From JAVVEW01 sp032251045 (GTDB lineage: Bacteria > Pseudomonadota > Gammaproteobacteria > Methylococcales > Methylomonadaceae): a stretch of DNA of 36,280 bases. This document shows, piece after piece, positions 16,359 through 23,865 of the stretch. The notes under the pieces are model-generated. The model did not search any database. It had not been told where the DNA came from and was given only the letters and a program-made list of their open reading frames with translations. The number at the start of each line of letters is the position of its first letter. Within the stretch, counting starts at the first letter, position 1. The translations under genes and the position numbers were made by a program. The stretch is from the NCBI GenBank assembly GCA_032251045.1, contig JAVVEW010000026.1, positions 1 through 36,280 of the forward strand, in the 5' to 3' direction.

Positions 16359-16644
16359 AACTCACCTTAAATTTTCCATACCCGGCACCGATTCCATCAC
16401 TATCACCGCATGCTCCCCAGCAATTCCCAACTCCGCTTGTATAATACTCTGGAACGGCAATCTGCCTGACAACGCTGTCCGGGCGGCCATTGCCTCATCG
16501 ATCAAAGGTCGCACGCTGCGGCAGATGCCCACACCGACCTGAGATACCCAGCAACCATACCGACTCGCACCACAGGCCAAGACGGCATATAACCTGGGCT
16601 GTTATCAATTTACCAACCGACATTTTTTTAACGTGTTACCAACC

Positions 16645-17685
16645 ATGACCAAACAAACCATTCTTACCGGCATCACCACCACCGGCACCCCCCACCTGGG
16701 TAATTATGTCGGCGCCATCCGGCCCGCGATTGCACTAAGCCACAATGACCAGGCGCATGCCTTTTACTTTTTGGCGGATTATCATGCCCTGATCAAGTGC
16801 CGGGAACCTGAACGCATCCGCCAATCCAGCCTGGAAGTCGCCGCCACCTGGCTGGCGCTGGGGCTGGACACGGACCGTGCAGTGTTTTACCGACAGTCAG
16901 ACATCCCCGAAATCAGCGAACTTAACTGGCTATTGACGTGCGTAACCGCCAAAGGCCTGATGAATCGGGCCCACGCTTATAAGGCTGCCGTGGCTGAAAA
17001 CGAACAAAACGACAGTGCTGATCCCGACAAACAAAACGACAGTGCCGATCCCGACAAAGGCATCACCATGGGCTTGTTTGGCTACCCGGTGCTGATGGCT
17101 GCTGATATTCTGCTGTTCAACGCTCATAAAGTGCCGGTTGGCAAAGATCAGATTCAGCATATCGAAATGGCGCGAGATATCGCCGGGCGTTTCAATCATA
17201 TTTACGGCGAGCATTTTGTCATCCCTGAACCTGTGATCGATGACAATACAGCCACCTTGCTCGGCTTAGATGGCCGCAAAATGAGCAAAAGCTACAACAA
17301 CATCATCCCTTTATTCGCGCCAGAAAAACAACTGAAAAAAACCATCAACAAAATCAAAACTAACTCCCAGCTTCCAGGCGAACCGAAAGACCCTGAACAG
17401 TGCACATTGTTTAGTATTTATCGCGCCTTTGCCACCGCTCAAGAGACTCAGAACGTGCGCCAGCTGTACGCTGAAGGCATTGCCTGGGGAGACATGAAAG
17501 CCCTGTTATTCGATTACATCAACGAACACATCACCCCGGCCCGCGAACGCTATCAAGCGCTGATCGATGCGCCACACCATATTGAAGAACAACTTCAAGA
17601 AGGCGCTCGCAAAGCCCGCTTGCTCAGCCAGCCCTTCATGCAGCGCCTTAAGGAGGCGGTCGGCATTGCCAGGGTGGCGCCTTGA
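16645..17685 (+). CDS. trpS: Tryptophanyl-tRNA synthetase
   Basis: TrpS charges tRNA-Trp in the cytoplasm. The sequence shows the class I signature region TGTPHLGNYVGAIRP (HIGH equivalent HLGN), the dimer/active-site segment FLADYHALI, GYPVLMAADILLF, VPVGKDQIQHIEMARDIAGRFN and the second signature KMSKS. I chose ATG 16645 (MTKQTILTG) because the family starts there; a GTG four codons upstream is possible and neither has a clear ribosome site. A 27-base tandem duplication adds nine residues to the loop after AHAYKAAVAENE. The order of motifs is otherwise complete, so the enzyme should be functional. It is divergent from flhB. Confidence 0.96.
   Translation: MTKQTILTGITTTGTPHLGNYVGAIRPAIALSHNDQAHAFYFLADYHALIKCREPERIRQSSLEVAATWLALGLDTDRAVFYRQSDIPEISELNWLLTCVTAKGLMNRAHAYKAAVAENEQNDSADPDKQNDSADPDKGITMGLFGYPVLMAADILLFNAHKVPVGKDQIQHIEMARDIAGRFNHIYGEHFVIPEPVIDDNTATLLGLDGRKMSKSYNNIIPLFAPEKQLKKTINKIKTNSQLPGEPKDPEQCTLFSIYRAFATAQETQNVRQLYAEGIAWGDMKALLFDYINEHITPARERYQALIDAPHHIEEQLQEGARKARLLSQPFMQRLKEAVGIARVAP
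17005..17058 (+). repeat. 27-bp in-frame tandem duplication inside trpS
   Basis: Two adjacent 27-base units, 17005-17031 and 17032-17058, differ at one synonymous base (T17019 versus C17046). Each encodes the nine residues QNDSADPDK. The insertion lies in the loop just before GITMGLFGYPVLMAADIL. Because the length is a multiple of three the frame is kept. Confidence 0.97.
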
Positions 17686-18392
17686 CGCCGGTCACCCTGA
17701 CCGGCTGGCTACACGCCAGTCTGCGCTTGACAGCGCGTGCGCCGTGGTTATGGCTGCTGTATCTGGCTATCAACGCAGTATTGCTGGCCGGCACCCATCT
17801 TTCCCTGGCGCTCGGTATTTTTGTCAATGTCGTGCAACTGCTGATCGGTGTTGGTCTGGCTGGCTTTGTTGACACCAAACACCGGGCACTGCCTTTTCCA
17901 GCGCTAAAATCAGCCATTTTACGCAGCCTGCCGCTGGCCATACTGGCGGCCAGCGCCATTGTGCTGGTTTGGCTGGTGCTCAGGATTGCCGTCAGCCTCT
18001 ATCACAACGATACCGATGAAATATTGGCGTTTTTTTATCAGGCGCAATGGTTACCTGCACGTTATGCGGAAATGACCTTTCGGCAACTGACCGGCTGGTT
18101 ATATGCCTCGTCCATTTCCATTCTGGTTTTTGTGCTACTGATGCTGACCTCATTCGCCAGCTGGTTCAGTTATCCGTTAATGCTGTTTGACAACTACCCC
18201 TGGAGTCAGGCGAAAATCATGGGCGATGAGGCGGTGACTGTCTATGCCGCGCCGTTCTATCAACTCATGCTGTTAATTTTCATTCTGGTGATTGTCATGG
18301 CACGGATACTACCGTGGCTAACGCCGGTCATGTATACCTGGGTCGCCATGCTCATGTATGTATCTTATCAAGACGTATTCCGCACACTTTAG
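17682..18392 (+). CDS. Polytopic membrane protein, unassigned (TTG start coupled to trpS)
   Basis: I do not recognise the family. The 236-residue product has five or six hydrophobic segments: roughly residues 21-40 (APWLWLLYLAINAVLLAG), 42-60, 85-107 (PLAILAASAIVLVWLVLRIAV), 145-165 (SILVFVLLMLTSFASWF) and two close to the C-terminus (LMLLIFILVIVMARI, VMYTWVAMLMYVSY). No enzyme motif is visible. The only early start in frame is TTG, which overlaps the trpS stop as TTGA, so translation is probably coupled to trpS. The frame is long and its codon use resembles its neighbours, so I consider it real. It may be an integral membrane protein of the BPSS1780/DUF-type, but that is not secure. Confidence 0.75.
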   Translation: MTPVTLTGWLHASLRLTARAPWLWLLYLAINAVLLAGTHLSLALGIFVNVVQLLIGVGLAGFVDTKHRALPFPALKSAILRSLPLAILAASAIVLVWLVLRIAVSLYHNDTDEILAFFYQAQWLPARYAEMTFRQLTGWLYASSISILVFVLLMLTSFASWFSYPLMLFDNYPWSQAKIMGDEAVTVYAAPFYQLMLLIFILVIVMARILPWLTPVMYTWVAMLMYVSYQDVFRTL

Positions 18393-18574
18393 AACCAACG
18401 GCAACGCCAACCACCTGACCTAAAGCCGATGCTTACCCGGCAAGCGCGACTCATAACAGCCCGCTTGCCGGCAGTTTGCCAAGCGATTGCAGACGCATCC
18501 TGACTAGACAGCGCCAGCGGCGGCGCTTAACATAATCGGTTGTCCTTATCTAACGCCTCTTCCAAGGAAGCTTT
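18393..18574. other. Intergenic region with a 10-bp stem-loop
   Basis: No gene is seen. A perfect inverted repeat CCGGCAAGCG / CGCTTGCCGG pairs 18437-18446 with 18462-18471, leaving a 15-base loop. No T-tract follows, so it is not a textbook terminator, though it may stop or stabilise the trpS transcript. The region ends with the AAGGAAG ribosome site for the next gene. I see no convincing promoter hexamers. Confidence 0.5.
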
Positions 18575-19336
18575 ATGACTCAACACGCTCACGGCGTCCG
18601 CGCCATCATTCTCAGCGCCGGCCAAGGGCGCCGCCTGCTCCCGCATACCGAAAACAGCCCTAAATGCTTGCTGAAGGTTGCCGGAAAATCCGTCCTAGCC
18701 TGGCAGATCGATACCTTGTTAGCCGCCGGCATCACCGACGTTCGCGTGATCACCGGCTTTCACGCCGACCTGATCGAAACCTTGCTGACCGAAACATACG
18801 CCGCCTATCCCGATATCACTGCTTGCTATAACCCGTTTTTTGACGTTGCCGACAACCTCGCCAGCTGCTGGGTTGCTCGCCCCTACATGGATCGGGATTT
18901 CATTATTCTGAATGGCGACACACTGATCACGCCACCGATACTGGATAAGGTTCTGAACTCGCCCATCAACCCCATCACATTGACCGTGGACTTCAAAGCC
19001 AGTTACGACGATGATGACATGAAAGTGCAATTAGTGCAGGGCAAAGTTGAAAACATTGGCAAAACGCTCAAGCCCGAGCAAACCGATGCCGAATCCATTG
19101 GCATGATTTATTTTCGCGGCACAGGCCCGGACTTATTCAGCCGCGCCATTCACAGCGCCATGCGCAATCGCTCCGGCCTGAACAACTGGTATCTTAAAGT
19201 CATCGACACCTTGGCTAAAACAGAAACGGTCATACCGTGTTCCATTGCCGGGGACACCTGGTGCGAGATCGATGACAGTAACGACCTGGAACATGCTCGC
19301 CAGGTATTCGGTGCCTTAACCACTTCACGCTCATGA
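18575..19336 (+). CDS. LicC-like nucleotidyltransferase (predicted CTP:phospho-alcohol cytidylyltransferase)
   Basis: The 253-residue protein is a GT-A-fold NTP transferase. The nucleotide-binding loop LSAGQGRRLLPHTENSPKCL (residues 13-32) holds the glycine/arginine signature and Lys30. Metal ligand Asp115 is in ILNGDT, and Asp233/Asp234 are in WCEIDD. The middle part, YNPFFDVADNLASCWVARPYM, is the pattern seen in LicC-like enzymes that make CDP-choline or related CDP-alcohols, rather than in glucose-1-phosphate enzymes. The exact phospho-substrate cannot be read from sequence. An AAGGAAG ribosome site precedes ATG. The stop overlaps the HIT gene start as ATGA, and that gene in turn overlaps the mutase-like gene, so the three proteins likely act together. 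Confidence 0.8.
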   Translation: MTQHAHGVRAIILSAGQGRRLLPHTENSPKCLLKVAGKSVLAWQIDTLLAAGITDVRVITGFHADLIETLLTETYAAYPDITACYNPFFDVADNLASCWVARPYMDRDFIILNGDTLITPPILDKVLNSPINPITLTVDFKASYDDDDMKVQLVQGKVENIGKTLKPEQTDAESIGMIYFRGTGPDLFSRAIHSAMRNRSGLNNWYLKVIDTLAKTETVIPCSIAGDTWCEIDDSNDLEHARQVFGALTTSRS

Positions 19337-19770
19337 ACGCCACACAACAAAAATTTGGCGCCCCGGACAGCATCATTGCCGAATCAGCACACTGGGCGGT
19401 GCAGCTTCGGCCCGCCCAAGCCACCTTAGGCGCCCTGGTATTGATTGCCAAAGGTGACCACTACCGAGCCTTCAGCGACCTGCCTGCCGCCGCGTTCAGT
19501 GAACTCAAAACACTCACACAACGACTGGAAAGCACCCTCAAGCAAGCCTTTGATTATGACAAAATCAACTACCTCATGCTGATGATGGTTGACCCTGATG
19601 TGCATTTTCATGTCTTGCCCCGCTATGCCAAGCCTCGCGACTTTGCCGGCTATCACTTTGTCGATGCCGGCTGGCCCGGCCCGCCCGCACTCGGCGACGC
19701 GCCTGCATTGGCAGCCGCACAACACCAACAACTGCTTGAACATCTGCAAGCGCTATGGCCGACGGCGTGA
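19333..19770 (+). CDS. HIT-family nucleotide hydrolase/transferase-like protein
   Basis: HIT proteins cleave or transfer nucleoside monophosphates through a histidine nucleophile. In this 145-residue protein the HIT segment reads DVHFHVLPRY (residues 89-98). Aligned on the V-[IL]-P-R end used by the family (HxHxHVIPR), the first histidine is replaced by Asp89, while the catalytic second (His91) and third (His93) are kept. The upstream strand with GALVLIAKGDHYRAFSDLP and the helix LTQRLESTLKQAFDYDKINYLMLMM are typical. Activity on dinucleotides or on a CDP-linked compound made by the upstream enzyme is possible. It overlaps both neighbours, by 4 and 16 bases. Confidence 0.85.
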   Translation: MNATQQKFGAPDSIIAESAHWAVQLRPAQATLGALVLIAKGDHYRAFSDLPAAAFSELKTLTQRLESTLKQAFDYDKINYLMLMMVDPDVHFHVLPRYAKPRDFAGYHFVDAGWPGPPALGDAPALAAAQHQQLLEHLQALWPTA

Positions 19771-20453
19771 ACCATCTGGTTTTACTGCGCCACGGCCAGA
19801 GCATCTGGAACCGGGAACACCGCTTCACCGGATGGGCCGATGTCGAGCTGACCCCAACCGGCCTTCGCCAAGCTGAGCAAGCGGGCAAATTGTTACATCA
19901 ACACCGCCTTAAGTTCGATCGTATTTATTGCTCCGAACTCAGCCGAGCCGGCGCAACCCTGGCCTGCGTTTTAGCACAAGCGCCGCAGCACGCCGCACCC
20001 GTTGTCGACTGGCGCCTGAACGAACGTCACAATGGCGCGCTAGAAGGCATGACACCCCTGACGGCCATCATGCGCTTTGGTTTGTGGCCGGTTCTGGCCT
20101 GCCAGCTGCTGAATCACTACCCGCCCCCACCACTAGCCACAACCGACCCGGCTTTCCCGGGCAACAAACCACGCTACCAACAGCTGGCTATAGATTGTCT
20201 GCCCCAATCGGAAAGCTTGCTTGACGTGCGTCAGCGACTAGCGCCTTTTTTAGAACACCCTCTACGCACGGACTTACAGCAACACCGCAACATCCTGGTA
20301 GTCGCGCATAAAAATCTGCTGCGTGAATTGATGTCACTGATAGTGCCACAGCAAAAACCCAAACGCTTGGCCACCGCACGCCCCTGGCTATACCAGTTCG
20401 ATGCACACTCAAACCTTCTCCAGGCCGACTACCTGGACACGATTGCGTACTGA
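19755..20453 (+). CDS. Histidine phosphatase superfamily, 2,3-BPG-dependent phosphoglycerate mutase-like protein
   Basis: The 232-residue protein follows cofactor-dependent phosphoglycerate mutase along its length: LLRHGQSIWNREHRFTGWADVELTPTG with phosphorylated His13, LNERHNGALEG with general-acid Glu90, a PPPLATTDPAFPGNKPRYQQL loop that matches the mutase substrate loop, and SESLLDVRQRL. The second catalytic His185 is present, but the usual HGNSLR reads HKNLLR: the glycine is Lys186 and the serine Leu188. It may therefore be a mutase with altered substrate range, or a phosphatase. It overlaps the HIT gene by 16 bases. It may be unrelated to glycolysis, given its place behind a cytidylyltransferase. 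No symbol is given because the activity is uncertain. Confidence 0.82.
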   Translation: MADGVNHLVLLRHGQSIWNREHRFTGWADVELTPTGLRQAEQAGKLLHQHRLKFDRIYCSELSRAGATLACVLAQAPQHAAPVVDWRLNERHNGALEGMTPLTAIMRFGLWPVLACQLLNHYPPPPLATTDPAFPGNKPRYQQLAIDCLPQSESLLDVRQRLAPFLEHPLRTDLQQHRNILVVAHKNLLRELMSLIVPQQKPKRLATARPWLYQFDAHSNLLQADYLDTIAY

Positions 20454-20851
20454 AACAGGGTGAATGAAGCGCGGGTGAAATAGACGAACAGACTGCGGAC
20501 GAACGGGGCGGTCAGTGCATAAAATGCGTTTTGATTGAGCACCCGGTGCGATGACAGAACGGGCAAGAGCAAAAACCCTAAAGCCATTCTCACCAGACTC
20601 TTAAGTCACTGTTTAGCAAAGACTGCCTTAACCATCAGGTGGTACTGATACTCATCGCAGATCAAAATTCTGGCACTGCCGGTGTAAAGGGCGCCAAGAT
20701 TTTCAGCGAAAGTGCCAGGCATAAAGGCCGCGCTCAAGCCTGCAAGGACGTATTCACAGCACCGCTCAGCCTTAAACCTGATACGACCTAAACCACGGAA
20801 ACTTGACTACCCTAGTCAGAATCGCTTGACTGCGATAGAGCGCCCGGCGAC
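20454..20851. other. 398-bp region between convergent genes without a confident gene
   Basis: Two overlapping open frames exist here, neither with a good start. A plus-strand frame runs from about 20580 to the TAA near 20790, with an internal GTG near 20639. A minus-strand frame of similar length over the same bases ends in a TGA near 20611. I recognise neither product and see no RNA gene, terminator hairpin with T-tract, or transposon end. The region could be a decayed gene or a long trailer. Confidence 0.5.
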
Positions 20852-21262
20852 TCAGGAGCGGATACACACCAACCGCGTTTTCGACAGGTAATCATGCCAT
20901 GCCAACCTGCGGCGGTCGATGAGCACCCAAAAAAACCCCAAACCCAACGCGGCCAACGAAACGGCGGCCCCCAGAAAACGCAGCACCACCTGACGCCAGG
21001 TAACGGGCGCTGACGACAGGCCGACCAGCTTAAGCTTCCAGGCCTTCAAGCCAATGGTTTGGCCGCCATAAACCCAAAAACCGCCATAATAAAAAAAGGC
21101 AATCACGAGCAAATAGGCGCGGAAGATATAGTCATCGCCAGTAAACGCCTGACCGCCATGCAAGGCAATTGCCAGGCCTGCGGCAAAAAAAAGCACCGAC
21201 AAGCAGACCAGGGCGTCATAAAACACCGCGGCCAACCTGCGCAGCAAACTGACTTGGCTCAA
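20852..21262 (-). CDS. RDD-family membrane protein (TTG start)
   Basis: The 136-residue protein has the RDD-domain order: SLLRRLAAVFYDALV, with the arginine and aspartate that name the family, in the first membrane helix, then a second helix (AYLLVIAFFYYGGFW), GGQTIGLKAWKLKLV, and a third helix (LGAAVSLAALGLGFFWVLI) followed by RRLAWHDYLSKTRLV. The function of RDD proteins is mostly unknown, with some evidence for ion transport. The start is TTG at 21262, because no ATG occurs before the conserved first helix. It overlaps the stop of the small upstream gene as TTGA. Confidence 0.85.
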   Translation of the reverse strand: MSQVSLLRRLAAVFYDALVCLSVLFFAAGLAIALHGGQAFTGDDYIFRAYLLVIAFFYYGGFWVYGGQTIGLKAWKLKLVGLSSAPVTWRQVVLRFLGAAVSLAALGLGFFWVLIDRRRLAWHDYLSKTRLVCIRS

Positions 21263-21465
21263 GCCTGTGACTTAGATGAGGAATGCCCGCATTGAAACAA
21301 GGACAAACGCTGACCGTAATACAGCGACATCGCGATCAACGCGCCAAACATCAGCAGCGAAAACAAAAAAGGCGGCCGGTGAAACAGCAAAATAGTAAGG
21401 TCAGTGATAAACAATGCGGTAAGAAAAGGATGGTCTACCAATAAATCAAGAATTTTTTTGAACAT
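21259..21465 (-). CDS. Small two-helix membrane protein, unassigned
   Basis: This product has about 68 residues starting MFKKILDLLVDHPF at ATG 21465. An in-frame extension of 16 residues is possible, but a GGAG ribosome site before this ATG makes it the better start. Two hydrophobic segments (FLTALFITDLTILLF and FLFSLLMFGALIAMSLYYG) are followed by a short polar tail with CGHSSSKS. I do not recognise the family. The stop overlaps the RDD start, so both are likely expressed together and may form a complex. Confidence 0.65.
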   Translation of the reverse strand: MFKKILDLLVDHPFLTALFITDLTILLFHRPPFLFSLLMFGALIAMSLYYGQRLSLFQCGHSSSKSQA

Positions 21466-21513
21466 AATTATCGCTCCGGTGTATGCGGACTCAGGACATG
21501 ATACAGGTGTCAA

Positions 21514-21986
21514 CTGCCGCTGCTTGCGGCAAACAAGCAGGGTAACTGCTAATTTTACTATAGACTGAAATGCAACTACACCTGTTTTCTGACAACGGCC
21601 CGGTCATGCTCAGGCCAACCTCAGCCCCGACGCGCATTGATTGCCGCTTAACGCCCTTCGACACCGGACACCAAAGACCATTCTGCTTGCCGGCCAACAC
21701 CCTAACCTGAATGCCCTCTTGCCCCCCTGCGCCAAACTATCCAAAGCGCTGTTTCGGAGCAATTTTTCTGCTTATAGACATAAAATATCAGACCGCGCTT
21801 AGCAGAAACTCACGCGACCTTGAAACCATGCTCAAGCTTAAGACCGCGTCTTCTTACGTTCCGATACAAAGGACTGCTAAAGATTTTGAGCATCACTAGA
21901 AGACATTAAGGCCTACCCTCGCAATCGAGTGAGTGTGCTATCATTAGAGGCTTACTCTTTTTATAGCGTGCAGACAGTCAAGGAAA
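21514..21986. other. Divergent intergenic region upstream of pcnB
   Basis: About 470 bases between a minus-strand gene pair and pcnB. Short frames are present on the plus strand but have no ribosome sites or recognisable products. Minor hairpins (GCCGC/GCGGC at 21516-21530; AAGAC/GTCTT at 21840-21852) lack T-tracts. Promoters for both directions must lie here, but no hexamer pair is convincing. Confidence 0.5.
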
Positions 21987-23378
21987 GTGGCTATATTCAA
22001 ATTCATAAAAACTATTATCGACAAGGTTGCAACTCACGCCTCGCTGCCATCACCCGCATCTACGCCGCAACCTGTGATCTACAGCCGTTCTCAGCACCCT
22101 ATTTCCCGCTCACACATCAGTGAAAACGCCCTAAAGGTTCTGTACCGCCTGAAAAGCGCCGGACACGAGGCCTATTTGGTCGGCGGTTGCGTCCGTGACC
22201 TACTGCTCGGCCGAGAGCCTAAAGATTTCGACGTGGTCACCAATGCCTCGCCCGAGCAAGTGCGCAAAATCTTCCGCAACTCGCGCCTGGTTGGGCGACG
22301 TTTTCGCCTGGCGCATGTCCGCTTTGGCCGCGATATTATCGAAGTCGCCACCTTTCGCGGCCAACAGGATACCCATAAACAGCGCCAGCTGAACGAGGAA
22401 GGGCGTTTATTGTGTGATAACGTTTATGGTACCCTGGAGCAAGATGTCTGGCGGCGTGATTTCACCATTAACGCGCTGTATTACAATATCCGCGACTTTT
22501 CCCTGGTCGATCATGTCGGCGGCATGACCGACCTTAAAGCCGGCTTGTTGCGCTTGATTGGCGACCCCGAGGTACGTTACCGGGAAGATCCCGTACGTAT
22601 GCTGCGGGCGGTGCGCTTCGCCGTAAAACTCGGCTTCACCTTTGAAACGGCTACGGAACAACCGCTTACAACATTGGCGCCCTTGTTGCGCGATATTCCA
22701 CCGGCCCGTTTATTCGATGAATGCCTGAAATTATTTTTAGCCGGCAGTGGCGTTCAGACGTTTGAAATGCTGCGCCACTATCAGCTGTTTGGCGCCCTAT
22801 TTCCAGATGCCGAGCGCATCCTGGCCACGGAGGCCGAAGGTTTTCCACGCCTGTTCATTGTTAAAGGCCTTGAAAACTCAGATCGCCGCCTGACCGAGGG
22901 CAAAACCGTCACCGCCTATTTCCTGTTTGCCGTACTGCTCTGGCATGTAGTGCGTCAGGAAGCCGAACAACAGGAACAACAAGGCGAACCTGCACAAGCA
23001 GCCTGGCAAAACGCTGCCACAAGAGCCCTGAATCGACAAATTCGTCATGTCGCGTTACCGCGACGCATTACCCAGGCCATGCGCGAAGTCTGGTTACTGC
23101 AATTGCGTTTTCAACATCGCAGCGGCCAACGGCCCTATCGATTGCTGGAACATCCACGCTTTCGCGCCGCCTATGACTTTTTATGCCTGCGCATCAGCAC
23201 CGAAGGCGTTGACCCGAAACTTGGGCAATGGTGGGAAACCTTCCAACAGGCAGATGAAGCCGAACAACGGCAAATGATCAATGCCCACACCGCCAGTCGC
23301 CGCCGAACCGGCAACAATCCGCGGCGGCGCTATCGTAACAACCGCACCAACCAAAATAAACGGAGCCATGATGTCTGA
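21987..23378 (+). CDS. pcnB: Poly(A) polymerase I
   Basis: PcnB adds poly(A) tails to RNA 3' ends and so promotes decay. The 463-residue protein has the class II nucleotidyltransferase signature YLVGGCVRDLLLGREPKDFDVVT, with metal ligands Asp80 and Asp82. It also has the RRDFTINALYYN and RYREDPVRMLRAVRFAVKLGF motifs shared with CCA-adding enzymes, and an arginine- and asparagine-rich C-terminal tail (RRRYRNNRTNQNKRSHD) as in poly(A) polymerases. The start is GTG at 21987, after AAGGA at a short distance. The first 40 residues are variable and proline/serine rich. It heads the pcnB-folK-panB-panC order common in gammaproteobacteria and overlaps folK. Confidence 0.93.
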   Translation: MAIFKFIKTIIDKVATHASLPSPASTPQPVIYSRSQHPISRSHISENALKVLYRLKSAGHEAYLVGGCVRDLLLGREPKDFDVVTNASPEQVRKIFRNSRLVGRRFRLAHVRFGRDIIEVATFRGQQDTHKQRQLNEEGRLLCDNVYGTLEQDVWRRDFTINALYYNIRDFSLVDHVGGMTDLKAGLLRLIGDPEVRYREDPVRMLRAVRFAVKLGFTFETATEQPLTTLAPLLRDIPPARLFDECLKLFLAGSGVQTFEMLRHYQLFGALFPDAERILATEAEGFPRLFIVKGLENSDRRLTEGKTVTAYFLFAVLLWHVVRQEAEQQEQQGEPAQAAWQNAATRALNRQIRHVALPRRITQAMREVWLLQLRFQHRSGQRPYRLLEHPRFRAAYDFLCLRISTEGVDPKLGQWWETFQQADEAEQRQMINAHTASRRRTGNNPRRRYRNNRTNQNKRSHDV

Positions 23379-23862
23379 TGCCGTAGTCTGTTATATCGGC
23401 TTGGGCAGCAACCTTAACAACCCCCGCCAACAAATCCTGACCGCCCGTGCAGAACTGATCAAACCGGCTCACATAGAGGAAATCGGCTTTTCCAGTCTGT
23501 ATCAAAGCCCACCTATGGGGCCACAAGACCAACCTCACTATATCAATGCCGCCATTGCCATTCGCGCCCTATTGTCGGCGGAGGACTTATTAGCGCACAT
23601 GCAGCACATCGAGCGTGATCATGGCCGGATACGTAACCAGCGCTGGGGCGCCCGCACACTGGATTTGGACTTACTGCTGTACGGTGACCAACGCATTGAC
23701 CTGCCCGGGCAACTACATGTCCCCCATCCCGGAATCGCCCATCGCGCCTTTGTCTTGCACCCCTTGGCAGAACTCAATCCAGAGCTGACCATTCCAGGAC
23801 TAGGCCCGGTGCGCCCGTTGCTTGAACACTGCCCTTTAGCCGGATTGTCTCGCCTGGATTAA
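23371..23862 (+). CDS. folK: HPPK, 2-amino-4-hydroxy-6-hydroxymethyldihydropteridine pyrophosphokinase
   Basis: FolK transfers pyrophosphate from ATP to 6-hydroxymethyl-dihydropterin in folate synthesis. The 163-residue protein shows CYIGLGSNLNNPRQQI, SSLYQSPPMGPQDQPHYINAA, and RNQRWGARTLDLDLLLYGD with the magnesium-binding DLD. PHPGIAHRAFVLHPLAEL follows. Two ATGs occur in tandem at 23368 and 23371; GGAG is five bases before the second, which I chose. It overlaps the pcnB stop by 8 bases. Pterin synthesis also feeds tetrahydromethanopterin-type cofactors in methylotrophs, but the family is that of folate HPPK. Confidence 0.95.
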   Translation: MSDAVVCYIGLGSNLNNPRQQILTARAELIKPAHIEEIGFSSLYQSPPMGPQDQPHYINAAIAIRALLSAEDLLAHMQHIERDHGRIRNQRWGARTLDLDLLLYGDQRIDLPGQLHVPHPGIAHRAFVLHPLAELNPELTIPGLGPVRPLLEHCPLAGLSRLD

Positions 23863-23865
23863 GTC

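Noticed and set aside
16362..16580. A 72-codon minus-strand frame ending 3 bases before flhB
   Set aside because: It lacks a ribosome site, uses codons rare in its neighbours (AGA, AGG, ATA, GGA), matches no family I know and fills a divergent promoter region, so I treat it as chance.
21929..22123. Short plus-strand frame overlapping the pcnB start
   Set aside because: No ribosome site or recognisable product, and it runs through the PcnB N-terminus in a different frame.
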